Shown one piece after another: positions 26,617 to 35,232 of a DNA stretch of 64,000 bases. The notes below the pieces were generated by a model. That model ran no database searches and was not told the origin of the DNA. It worked only from the letters and a program-made list of their open reading frames with translations. The translations under genes were made by a program, and so were the position numbers. The stretch lies in the NCBI GenBank assembly GCA_011620585.1, contig WOYV01000040.1:51581-115580 (forward strand), written 5' to 3'. This DNA is from Draconibacterium sp. (GTDB lineage: Bacteria > Bacteroidota > Bacteroidia > Bacteroidales > Prolixibacteraceae). Within the stretch, counting starts at the first letter, position 1. Every line of letters begins with the position of its first letter.

Positions 26617-27504
26617 TTATCCTTCGTAGGAATTTACACCCGAGGTTTGAACACTGCGGTCGACTTTCATAATCAAGCCTTGCAATACTTTTCCAGGACC
26701 AACTTCAGTGAATGAAGTCGCACCACCGGCAATCATATTCTGAACAATCTGCGTCCATTTTACAGGTGCTGTCAACTGCGCAATCAGGTTCTCCTTGATC
26801 TCCTCTGGATCTGAAACTGGCAGTGCATTTACATTTTGATAAACCGGACAAGTCGGTGTACTAAAGGTTGTTGCTTTAATTGCCGCGGCCAGTTCTTCGC
26901 GGGCAGGTTCCATAAATGGCGAGTGGAAAGCGCCTCCAACCACTAGTTTCAACGCGCGTTTAGCGCCTTTTTCGGTTAACAGTGCACAGGCTTTTTCGAT
27001 GCCCGCTTCCGAACCCGAAATTACCAGTTGGCCAGGGCAATTGTAGTTGGCCGGAACTACCACATCGTCGATTGCAGCACAAACTTCTTCCACAACAGCG
27101 TCGTCCAAACCTACGATAGCGGCCATTGTTGAAGGCGCCATTTCGCAAGCTTTTTGCATGGCCTGGGCACGCTGCGATACCAATCTCAATCCATCTTCGA
27201 AAGTAAGCGTTCCGTTGGCAACCAGCGCAGAAAATTCACCTAACGAATGACCTGCCACCATGTCGGGAGCAAAGTCTTTGAGGGTTTTTGCCAGCAACAC
27301 CGAGTGCAGAAAAATGGCTGGTTGAGTTACTTTGGTTTGTTTAAGGTCTTCCACATCGCCTTCGAACATGATTTTGGTAATGTCGAAACCCAGGATATCG
27401 TTTGCTCTTTCGAACAAAGCCTTTGCTTCAGCAGAATTTTCGTACAAGTCTTTTCCCATTCCGGGGAACTGTGCTCCCTGACCGGGAAATACAAATGCCT
27501 TCAT
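26617..27504 (-). CDS. fabD: Malonyl-CoA:ACP transacylase
   Basis: The ATG at 27504 (MKAFVFPGQGAQFPGMG) gives 295 residues; a -7 box at 27530-27537 lies inside the longer frame and supports this start. The enzyme loads malonyl groups onto ACP for fatty acid synthesis. Motifs: GQGAQ, catalytic serine in GHSLGEFSALVA, active-site histidine in GGAFHSPFM. Confidence 0.96.
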   Translation of the reverse strand: MKAFVFPGQGAQFPGMGKDLYENSAEAKALFERANDILGFDITKIMFEGDVEDLKQTKVTQPAIFLHSVLLAKTLKDFAPDMVAGHSLGEFSALVANGTLTFEDGLRLVSQRAQAMQKACEMAPSTMAAIVGLDDAVVEEVCAAIDDVVVPANYNCPGQLVISGSEAGIEKACALLTEKGAKRALKLVVGGAFHSPFMEPAREELAAAIKATTFSTPTCPVYQNVNALPVSDPEEIKENLIAQLTAPVKWTQIVQNMIAGGATSFTEVGPGKVLQGLIMKVDRSVQTSGVNSYEG

Positions 27505-27529
27505 ATTTTTTGAGTTTTGAAATTCGCGA

Positions 27530-27537
27530 CAAAAATA
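27530..27537 (-). promoter_or_regulatory. -7 box (TATTTTTG) of fabD
   Basis: On the minus strand TATTTTTG matches TAnnTTTG, 26 bases before the fabD ATG. No convincing -33 element at the ideal distance. Confidence 0.45.
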
Positions 27538-27645
27538 ATCGAAATTCAAAACATGGGCTTTAAATCGCTTTCTTTCGATCAGATTTGGTAAAATTTAAGA
27601 TTCAGATTTCGAAATTTGTAGCGAATGGTTCGATTTTAAAAAAGA

Positions 27646-29484
27646 CTACTCTACGGTCACACTTTTCGCCAAATTCCTTGGCTGATCGACATTACAACCT
27701 TTTAACAATGCAATGTGATAAGCCAGCAACTGCAATGGAATGACAGCCAGCAACGGCGCAAGTGCCGGGTGCGATTTTGGAATTTCGATTACATCGTTAG
27801 CCAATTCTTTTAAGCCGGTGTCGCCCTCGGTTACGATGGCAATTACATTTCCTTTTCGGGCTTTTACTTCCTGGATGTTGCTCACCACTTTTTCGTAATA
27901 AGCATCCTGCGGGGCAACTACCACAACGGGTAGGTTGTCATCCACCAGCGCAATCGGACCGTGTTTCATTTCACCGGCGGCGTATCCTTCGGCATGTACA
28001 TACGAAATCTCTTTAAGTTTCAGCGCGCCTTCCAATGCCACCGGGAACAAATATCCGCGGCCAAGATACAGCGCGTTGGTTGCCTCGTAATACTTTTCAG
28101 CAATCTGTTTGATTTTTTCATTGCTTTCCAGAATCAGCCTTCCTTTTTCAGGAATTTCCGATAATTCCTTTACCAAAGTCTCATATTCTTTTAAATCGAT
28201 GGTCCCCTTTTGTTTGGCCAGTTTAAGTGCGATCATGGTCAGCACCGTAACTTGTGCGGTAAACGCTTTGGTTGAAGCCACGCCAATTTCGACGCCTGCG
28301 TGCGTATAAACACCGGCATCGGTTTCGCGTGCCAGCGACGAGCCTACCACATTGCAAATTCCCAGCACAGTAGCGCCTTTCGATTTTGCAAGATGAAGTG
28401 CGGCCAGGGTGTCGGCGGTTTCACCGCTCTGACTGATCAGGATCACCACATCTTTAGATCGAATGATCGGTTTTCGGTAACGGAACTCTGAAGCATACTC
28501 CACTTCCACCGGTACCTGTGCATATTCTTCAATCAGGTACTCGCCAATCAAACCGGCGTGCCACGACGTTCCGCAGCCAATGATAATGATACGCTCCGCT
28601 GCTTCCAGTTTCGGAAAAATATCGAGCAGGCCCCCCAGAACAATTTCGGAGTAATCATTCTGTAGTCGTCCACGAAAAGTTTCTTCAATGGTAAGAGGCT
28701 GTTCGTAAATTTCCTTTAGCATAAAATAGTCGAAATCGCCTTTGTCGAGGTTCCCGATTTCCAGATCGATGTTTGATATTTTTAGCGAAACCGGATTGTT
28801 CTGAACATTTTTCAGGGTAAAACCATCGTGCTGTAAAATAGCAATATCTTCGTCGTTCAGATAAATAACCTGGCTGGTATATCCTGCAATTGGCGACGCA
28901 TCGCTTGCAATAAAATATTCGTTGTTTCCAAGTCCAACCACTAACGGACTTCCTTTACGTGCAACCACAATTTTATCATTCTCACGTTTGCAAAGAACCG
29001 CTATTCCGTAAGCACCTACCACCTTTGAAAGCGCTAATTGAACAGCAGCTTCCGAGGTCATTTCCTCGTTTTGCAGGTAAAAATATTCGATCAGGTTGGC
29101 AAGAACTTCGGTATCGGTTTCGCTGTAAAACCGGTAACCGTGTTTGCTCAAGTCGTTTTTCAAACGCGCATAATTCTCAATAATTCCGTTATGAACCACC
29201 GAAAAAACTCCATTCATCGAGGTGTGCGGATGTGCATTTCCGTCGCTGGGTTCGCCGTGGGTTGCCCAACGTGTATGACCGATCCCGATATTTCCACCGT
29301 GGTTTTTACCCGCAACAAACGCTTCGAGATCCGACACTTTTCCTTTCTTTTTAAAATTCTCGAGCGAGCCGTTAAAAAGCGCTACTCCAGCCGAATCGTA
29401 ACCCCGGTATTCGAGACGTTTTAATCCGTTAATCAAAATCGGGTAAGCTTCTCTGTTTCCAATGTATCCAACTATTCCACACAT
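27646..29484 (-). CDS. glmS: Glutamine--fructose-6-phosphate aminotransferase (isomerizing)
   Basis: A 612-residue enzyme making glucosamine-6-phosphate for peptidoglycan and LPS. Catalytic Cys2 (MCGIVGYIG) starts the glutaminase domain; two SIS isomerase domains follow with GCGTSWHAG and SQSGETADT. The C-terminus ends PRNLAKSVTVE as in the family. I saw no glmS ribozyme-like element in the 106-base upstream gap, as expected outside Gram-positives. Confidence 0.97.
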   Translation of the reverse strand: MCGIVGYIGNREAYPILINGLKRLEYRGYDSAGVALFNGSLENFKKKGKVSDLEAFVAGKNHGGNIGIGHTRWATHGEPSDGNAHPHTSMNGVFSVVHNGIIENYARLKNDLSKHGYRFYSETDTEVLANLIEYFYLQNEEMTSEAAVQLALSKVVGAYGIAVLCKRENDKIVVARKGSPLVVGLGNNEYFIASDASPIAGYTSQVIYLNDEDIAILQHDGFTLKNVQNNPVSLKISNIDLEIGNLDKGDFDYFMLKEIYEQPLTIEETFRGRLQNDYSEIVLGGLLDIFPKLEAAERIIIIGCGTSWHAGLIGEYLIEEYAQVPVEVEYASEFRYRKPIIRSKDVVILISQSGETADTLAALHLAKSKGATVLGICNVVGSSLARETDAGVYTHAGVEIGVASTKAFTAQVTVLTMIALKLAKQKGTIDLKEYETLVKELSEIPEKGRLILESNEKIKQIAEKYYEATNALYLGRGYLFPVALEGALKLKEISYVHAEGYAAGEMKHGPIALVDDNLPVVVVAPQDAYYEKVVSNIQEVKARKGNVIAIVTEGDTGLKELANDVIEIPKSHPALAPLLAVIPLQLLAYHIALLKGCNVDQPRNLAKSVTVE

Positions 29485-29590
29485 ATTTGTGAGATTAATA
29501 TTTCAAGGTTAATGTAAATCATTACGGGAACCTGTATTTGAGTATCAAGTTCTTCAAATTCAATCTTCTTCCTCTTCTCGAACTCAATTC

Positions 29591-31615
29591 TTACTCCATT
29601 TCAGAATTAACCGATGAAAGTCTTTTCATCATCGAAATGATTTCGTTGCCCAAAGCTTCTTTCTTTTTCATATGCCGGTGGATAACCTGAACGGTGTCGT
29701 TGCTTTCGAACTCACCACGCACCTCGGCAAAATCCAACTCACGTGCACCGTTCTGTCCGTCAATTCCAAATCCCGTCATTTTTGCCATCGAAAATTCCTT
29801 TTTCGCATCGTCGTGCAAATACTGATCGATGCCCAGCACACTCTTTTTCCATTTCTCCACTATCGAAATAATGTCTTCCGGTTCAAGCTGTTCGATTGCT
29901 TTTCCGTAAAATTCCTGAAGTGTATCCACGGCCCAGGTCCACTCGAAGTTGTAATAGTTTTTGTGGAGCATGGCCAGGCCTGCGTTTACTTCCTCGAGCG
30001 ATTGAATACTGCCATTCTCAATCGATTTCAACAAGAAATCGAGCGCTTCATAAGGACAGAGCATTCCCGAGAGATCGACCCAGTAGCCTTTTCCAAACGG
30101 AGTATCGGGTTGAAGTGCATTTTTTATTTCTTCGCTATTTTGGATTTCACGCCCCTGCAACCGCGTGATTACCGAATTACCCAGAAATTTCCAGATGGCC
30201 ATTTCATACAATTCGATGCCGCGATCGAGTGCCCGCTTTTCAATTTTCATTTTATTAAAACTATATGCCTCGGCACTTTCTCCCGACGATTTCCGCAGAG
30301 CGTACAGTTTCCCGAGACCCGTAATCATTTTATGAACGGTGTACGGGCTAAGCAGGTTGAAATTAATAAAATCGAGCAGGTTTGAATCCGTGCGTTTATC
30401 GCGGCGGGGCCATTTTTGTGTATCGCGAATGGTACCTATACTTTTTAGGTTGATGCCCGGCACCAGGATACTTTCGTCCTTGCTTTCAATCAGGTACGAA
30501 AACGGGAAATCGGTGGTATCACAGTGTTTGTAGTGCCGCCCCATTACCAGCGAAAAAGCGCCGATGTGCGATGGCCAAAGCAGGTACGAATCGCTCGTGG
30601 TTTTTGCTCCACGCTCCAAAATCCCTTGATGGATCGGGCCCAGCTTATACATGTGGTTACTTTGGTTCGAACCACTGCCGGCATTTAAAAATGAGAACAT
30701 TCCGGCAATCAGCAAAGTACTTTTATGATGTGTAACGGTGTAAGGCCCCGCAAAAATCGAGCAGGCTTCACCATGAAATCCCTGGCAATTGGCAAAAAAC
30801 AGCGAATTCTCGGCCGAGTAATGTTTATCGAGCACACAACCCTGGCCCACAAAACATTTCGAAACCAGTGTGGCATCTGCAATCCTCGACCCTGAACTCA
30901 CTATAAAATCGTCCATGATTACCCCTTCGCCAATATGAACAGGCGCTTCAAAATTACTGTTGATGCTGCCGTTCTTTAATTTCTTGGCGCCATCAATAGT
31001 GGTGGCCGGGCCGGTTTTTACATTCAGTATAGTAGTGGTATTTAATATCCTGGAGTTTGCGCCGATCACGCCCTGTTCGCTGCTTACAAAATCAGTATAA
31101 TCCTGTACCATTCTTTTTAACGAGCTCACTAACTGCGGGCGGTGGCGATACAGCGCCATCATATAAGCCACGTGCGCCGACAAATAATCGTAGATCGGAA
31201 TATCGCGGCCGCCACCTTCATTAATCGCTTCAACGTGTGTACCATTACCAAACGAACTCTTTCCATCAACGGCAAGGGTGGTAATATTATGGATCACTAC
31301 ATTTTCTTCGACACGGTAATTGGCGATGTAACTTCGAACATTATAAATAAGCGCATTTTTCCCTACTTCGCAATTGTGCAGCCAGGCATTGTAAATACCA
31401 GTTTTAAAGGTGATCCCGCCTACAAGGTTCACTGTTCCGCTAAAACCGTTCAGTCGGATAAATCCGGTAAATTTGGTGTTTTCAATACTATCGGGAATAA
31501 AATCGTGCGATACTTTTACAAGATTCCAATCGGTGGAAGTACATCCCTGGTGGACCAGTTGGCCAATTTCAACATCGAGTAAATCGCGGTACTGAGAGTT
31601 GGTATTCTGAGACAT
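29591..31615 (-). CDS. DUF4954 family protein with hexapeptide-like repeats
   Basis: 674 residues of a Bacteroidota-enriched family of unknown function. The first about 350 residues contain imperfect hexapeptide-type repeats (NAWLHNCEVGKNALIYNV, VENVVIHNI-like, PVHIGEGVIMDDFIVSSGS) that suggest a left-handed beta-helix as in acyl- or nucleotidyl-sugar transferases. The rest is helical. Placed after glmS, a role in amino-sugar or envelope metabolism is conceivable but unproven. A good -7 box lies 21 bases upstream. Confidence 0.8.
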   Translation of the reverse strand: MSQNTNSQYRDLLDVEIGQLVHQGCTSTDWNLVKVSHDFIPDSIENTKFTGFIRLNGFSGTVNLVGGITFKTGIYNAWLHNCEVGKNALIYNVRSYIANYRVEENVVIHNITTLAVDGKSSFGNGTHVEAINEGGGRDIPIYDYLSAHVAYMMALYRHRPQLVSSLKRMVQDYTDFVSSEQGVIGANSRILNTTTILNVKTGPATTIDGAKKLKNGSINSNFEAPVHIGEGVIMDDFIVSSGSRIADATLVSKCFVGQGCVLDKHYSAENSLFFANCQGFHGEACSIFAGPYTVTHHKSTLLIAGMFSFLNAGSGSNQSNHMYKLGPIHQGILERGAKTTSDSYLLWPSHIGAFSLVMGRHYKHCDTTDFPFSYLIESKDESILVPGINLKSIGTIRDTQKWPRRDKRTDSNLLDFINFNLLSPYTVHKMITGLGKLYALRKSSGESAEAYSFNKMKIEKRALDRGIELYEMAIWKFLGNSVITRLQGREIQNSEEIKNALQPDTPFGKGYWVDLSGMLCPYEALDFLLKSIENGSIQSLEEVNAGLAMLHKNYYNFEWTWAVDTLQEFYGKAIEQLEPEDIISIVEKWKKSVLGIDQYLHDDAKKEFSMAKMTGFGIDGQNGARELDFAEVRGEFESNDTVQVIHRHMKKKEALGNEIISMMKRLSSVNSEME

Positions 31616-31635
31616 TCTCTTGTTCTAATTTCGAA

Positions 31636-31643
31636 CAAAGATA
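31636..31643 (-). promoter_or_regulatory. -7 box (TATCTTTG) of the DUF4954 gene
   Basis: On the minus strand TATCTTTG matches TAnnTTTG and implies a leader of about 15 bases. A TTTG lies about 24 bases further upstream, slightly beyond the usual spacing. Confidence 0.5.
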
Positions 31644-31798
31644 CATCTTAAATTCACAAGGCTTGTCCAAATACCTAACAACAGCCAAACCAACCAAACT
31701 ACAAACCAAACATATAAACATTTATTTTACTGTATATATGCCATTTAACACGTTACTAAAACCTAACATTATTTTTGAAAAACAAAGAGCACACCTAA

Positions 31799-32788
31799 TC
31801 AAACCTGGGCCAAATAAGCCGACAATCGTGAATTCCCCGTGATTTTAAGTTTTTTTCGAAGCCGAACTCTCGCAATCTCCACGCTTTTAGGGGTGTTATT
31901 GATCAGGCCCGCAATTTCCTTGCTCGACAGCCCCAGCCGAATGTAAGTACACAGCCTGACATCTTTGGATGAAATAGCCGGATGTCGTTTTTGCAAACGA
32001 TCAAGAAACCCGGGGTGAATTTTTTCCAATTGATTCCCGATCATGCCCCATTCGATAACGGGTTCGTGCTGATCAAACAAAGCAGAAAGTTGTTCGAGTA
32101 ATTTTTTTTGCTGAACAGCGGAGGTAAAACCACCTTGTTTAAGCATATTTTCAGCCTTTGTTAACAGCTCATTTTTCTGCGATAACTGCAAGAGAAACGA
32201 CACCAGTTCACGGTCTTTCAATTCGAGCTGGTTTTGAAGGCGTTGCTTGTTTCGTTGTTCAAATTCTTTTCCTTTCTCCAGTTCGGAGATGTGCCCCATG
32301 GCCCGTTTTAATCGACTGATGTCGTGCACCGAGGCCCGCACGCCAAGGTATTTTCCGTGCTGATCGTAAACTCCTCGAACGTTTAATACACACCAGCGAA
32401 GCTGTTTTGTTCGGGTTAATATCCGAAATTCGAGCGATTGGTTAACGAGCGACTGTTTTAGGGAGCCTTGCAAAAAATCGTTGAATTTTGTTTTATCAAC
32501 TTCGTAAACCAGCAGGGGTTCGATGCCGGGCGCCAAAATAATTTCGTTCGACGTAAAACCTGTAAGATCATAACACGAGGGCGAACAATATTTAATGTTT
32601 CCACCCGGGTCAAACCAAAGTTCCCAGGCAAAAGCAAATTCGGCAATCAACTGGTAAAAGCGACGCTGCTGCTGCTGCTCCTCCAAAATCGACCTTGTTT
32701 CGTCCAACTCGAATTTGAGTTCCGAAATCCGGCTTTCCAGACTTCTGATTTTTTCGATGAGTTCCCTGTTATCGCCCGAATTGGACAT
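31799..32788 (-). CDS. PAS-domain LuxR-type transcriptional regulator
   Basis: The ATG at 32788 gives 329 residues. An N-terminal coiled coil (about 5-40) precedes a PAS domain (SPSCYDLTGFTSNEI, then VRGVYDQHGKYLGVRASVHDIS), a second coiled coil, and a C-terminal LuxR-type helix-turn-helix (YIRLGLSSKEIAGLINNTPKSVEIARVRLRKKL). No kinase or receiver domain is present, so it is probably a one-component sensor. The deaminase start-to-stop order shows it is translated 11 bases after the downstream neighbour's strand partner, but shared regulation is unknown. Confidence 0.85.
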   Translation of the reverse strand: MSNSGDNRELIEKIRSLESRISELKFELDETRSILEEQQQQRRFYQLIAEFAFAWELWFDPGGNIKYCSPSCYDLTGFTSNEIILAPGIEPLLVYEVDKTKFNDFLQGSLKQSLVNQSLEFRILTRTKQLRWCVLNVRGVYDQHGKYLGVRASVHDISRLKRAMGHISELEKGKEFEQRNKQRLQNQLELKDRELVSFLLQLSQKNELLTKAENMLKQGGFTSAVQQKKLLEQLSALFDQHEPVIEWGMIGNQLEKIHPGFLDRLQKRHPAISSKDVRLCTYIRLGLSSKEIAGLINNTPKSVEIARVRLRKKLKITGNSRLSAYLAQV

Positions 32789-32799
32789 CAATTTTTACT

Positions 32800-33276
32800 T
32801 CAATATTCTGTTTTATCCATTTTAGCTTTCCACTTCTCAAAAAGCGGTAGTCCTTCGTCGCGGATCAGGTTGACGAATTCTATCTTACGATCTTCGATTT
32901 TCAGGTCAAGTTCATCGTAAATAAACTGGTCGTCGAAACTTGCGGCGGCGGCATCTTCCCGGTGGCAGGCATAATATACTTTTTTAGGGCGAGCCCAGTA
33001 AATGGCCCCCAAACACATCGGGCAGGGTTCGCAGGAAGTATAAATCTCGCAATCGTCAAGCTGAAAAGTGCCAAGTTTTTTGCAGGCTTCACGAATGGCA
33101 ATTATCTCGGCGTGAGCAGTAGGATCGTTATCCGAAGTAACCCGGTTAAAACCTTCTGCTATGATTTCGCCATTTTTTACCACCACTGCTCCGAAAGGCC
33201 CACCAGAATTGGTTTCCATTCCTTTTTCTGCCAACCGAATGGCAGCGCGCATATGTCTTTTATTTGATTCGGTCAT
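32800..33276 (-). CDS. guaD: Guanine deaminase-like nucleoside deaminase
   Basis: The ATG at 33276 gives 158 residues. The cytidine-deaminase fold has zinc motifs HAEI and PCPMCLGAIYWA. The C-terminal VNLIRDEGLPLFEKWKAK and an extended DDQFIYDEL stretch match the B. subtilis GuaD group rather than tRNA adenosine deaminase TadA. It should convert guanine to xanthine. The longer frame adds a leader with no homology. Confidence 0.82.
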   Translation of the reverse strand: MTESNKRHMRAAIRLAEKGMETNSGGPFGAVVVKNGEIIAEGFNRVTSDNDPTAHAEIIAIREACKKLGTFQLDDCEIYTSCEPCPMCLGAIYWARPKKVYYACHREDAAAASFDDQFIYDELDLKIEDRKIEFVNLIRDEGLPLFEKWKAKMDKTEY

Positions 33277-33363
33277 AAATATTGCTCCACATAAACAAAA
33301 ACCTTCAAAAGTAACATTCGGACAATGAAATAACAAATACAACGAAATCCTTCTGTATAAAAC

Positions 33364-34656
33364 TTATTTTTCGGAATGGCCCTTTTTAACTGCCGGGCGA
33401 AGAATCAGCCTCAGCGACTGGTCGTAAGTCATATAATTCCATAACCAGTTGATAAAAATTACCAGCCTGTTTTTCACGCCAACTATCGACATGAGGTGAA
33501 CAAACATCCAAACCAGCCAAGCCGGAAAGCCTGCAAATTTTAAGTATGGCAGATCGACCACCGCTCGGTTTCTACCTACGGTTGCCATCGAACCTTTGTC
33601 GGAATAAACAAAAGGGTTCAGTTCTTGCTTCTGCTCAATTCTGAAAAGATTCAGGGCCAGGTTATCGGCCATTTGCAAGGCCACCTGAGCCACCTGTGGG
33701 TGACCGTGCGGATATTTTTCGGTTTCCATATAAGCAATGTCGCCAATAGCATAAATATTGGTAAAGCCATCAATACGATTAAAACGGTTCACCCGAAGCC
33801 GATTGCCACGAACCACACAACCCGGATTCAATCCCCCGGGCATTTGACCTTTTACACCGGCAGCCCAAATCAAGGTACTGGTTTCAAAATTCCCTCGGTC
33901 TTCGAGCCCCACTTCGCGGCCATCGTAATGCGTTACTTTGTGTTCGAGTTTTACATCAACTCCCAGCTTACTCAGGTATCGAAAAGCCTTTTCCCCGGCC
34001 TCGCGGCTCATCCCGTGCAATAGCTGTTGATTGGCTTCCACCAGCGTAATACTCATATGATTAAAATCAAGCTCGGGATAATCTTTCGGCAGCACAAATT
34101 TGCGCATTTCAGCCAGAGCGCCGCACACTTCTACACCGGTTGGTCCGCCACCCACTACCACGATATTCAGCAATCGTCGCTTTTCCTGTTCATCCCGCAG
34201 CGTTACCGCTTTTTCAAAATTTTCGAGCAAAGTATTTCGTAGATACAAGGCTTCAGGAACCGACTTCATTGGAATACTATTTTTCTCAAAACTATCCATT
34301 CCAAAAAAATTGGTAGTCGCACCCGTGGCAATCACCAGGTAGTTGTAGCGTACGGTTCCCAACGAAGTTTCGATGTGCTTTTTATCAACGTCTATTTTTT
34401 CAACCTCTGCAATACGGATAAATACATTTTTTACTTTCTGAAAGACCTTACGCAATGGAAATGAAATGGAACTTGGTTCGAGACCGGCGGTGGCCACCTG
34501 GTAAAAAAGAGGTTGAAACTGGTGATAGTTATTACGGTCGATCAGAACAATCTGAAAATCTTGTTTGTAAAGTTTTCGGGCCAGTTTTAATCCGGCAAAA
34601 CCTGCCCCGATAATCACTACTCTGGGTTGCTTTGTTTCAGGTATATTTACGGGCAT
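33364..34656 (-). CDS. ndh: Type II NADH:quinone oxidoreductase (NDH-2)
   Basis: A 430-residue FAD enzyme that passes electrons from NADH to menaquinone without pumping protons. Two dinucleotide folds: VIIGAGFAGLKLARKL for FAD and VVVGGGPTGVEVCGAL for NADH, plus IYAIGDIAYM. A C-terminal amphipathic/hydrophobic segment (AWLVWMFVHLMSIVGVKNRLVIFINWLWNY) anchors it to the membrane. It complements the futalosine menaquinone genes earlier in the window. Confidence 0.93.
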   Translation of the reverse strand: MPVNIPETKQPRVVIIGAGFAGLKLARKLYKQDFQIVLIDRNNYHQFQPLFYQVATAGLEPSSISFPLRKVFQKVKNVFIRIAEVEKIDVDKKHIETSLGTVRYNYLVIATGATTNFFGMDSFEKNSIPMKSVPEALYLRNTLLENFEKAVTLRDEQEKRRLLNIVVVGGGPTGVEVCGALAEMRKFVLPKDYPELDFNHMSITLVEANQQLLHGMSREAGEKAFRYLSKLGVDVKLEHKVTHYDGREVGLEDRGNFETSTLIWAAGVKGQMPGGLNPGCVVRGNRLRVNRFNRIDGFTNIYAIGDIAYMETEKYPHGHPQVAQVALQMADNLALNLFRIEQKQELNPFVYSDKGSMATVGRNRAVVDLPYLKFAGFPAWLVWMFVHLMSIVGVKNRLVIFINWLWNYMTYDQSLRLILRPAVKKGHSEK

Positions 34657-34738
34657 TATTCATTATTTTATCTCACGAACAACGCAGGTGCCCGAAAGTT
34701 TGAGAAACAACTACGGTTTAACAATCATTTAAGAAAGA

Positions 34739-35200
34739 TTAATTTTCCGAGGTGCTGAGAAGCCAATTTAGTGCATTGACTACCAGATGATTTTGCATTT
34801 CGTTTTTAAAGGTGAACGAAAGTTCACGGTTCGTTCCGCTGTCGTAATCAATATCGTTATGTCCCATGTTTATGTAGATCATCCTGTAATTGAGATTGGC
34901 CCACACAACAGGATAATAACCTTCGTACCAGGTTTCGTGCGGTTTGGGTCCGGTTCCCAAAGGAAAGCTTGAGGAATCGATCGAAACCAGGATTTTAATA
35001 TCCTGATTTTGACGAAGATCATGCTCCCAGCGATACCATTCGTTTGGCGAAGAATTAAAAGTTTCGGGTAAGTTTTTCGCCACCGGATGCTCTCTGTCTT
35101 CCACTTTCAGAACAGCAGAAGTTGGGTTCCAGGTGTTGCTTACATACTGTCCCGAGCCGAGAAAAGTATCGTGGTACCAATTCCAGTCTTGTGGAAAAGT
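34739..35200 (-). pseudogene. 5'-truncated ThuA-like domain gene remnant
   Basis: The 576-base stretch 34657-35232 contains a minus-strand frame with the C-terminal two thirds of a ThuA-like (trehalose utilisation) domain: DWNWYHDTFLGSG, VEDREHPVAKNLPETF, NEWYRWEHDL, HETWYEGYYPVVWANL, INMGHNDIDY, LVVNALNWLL. The N-terminal part is absent: homology begins near 35197, right beside the stop of the ABC permease at 35233, and the frame simply runs on antisense-free into that gene in another frame. No start codon precedes the conserved region. A GTG at 35104 could give a 121-residue product, but a folded domain is unlikely. Confidence 0.75.
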
Positions 35201-35232
35201 GGACGGTGATAGTGCAAAGGCACAAAAATGAA

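Noticed and set aside
29672-30385. A 237-residue plus-strand frame within the DUF4954 gene
   Set aside because: It is antisense to a convincing 674-residue gene, has no motif and no promoter, and such long shadows are frequent in this base composition.
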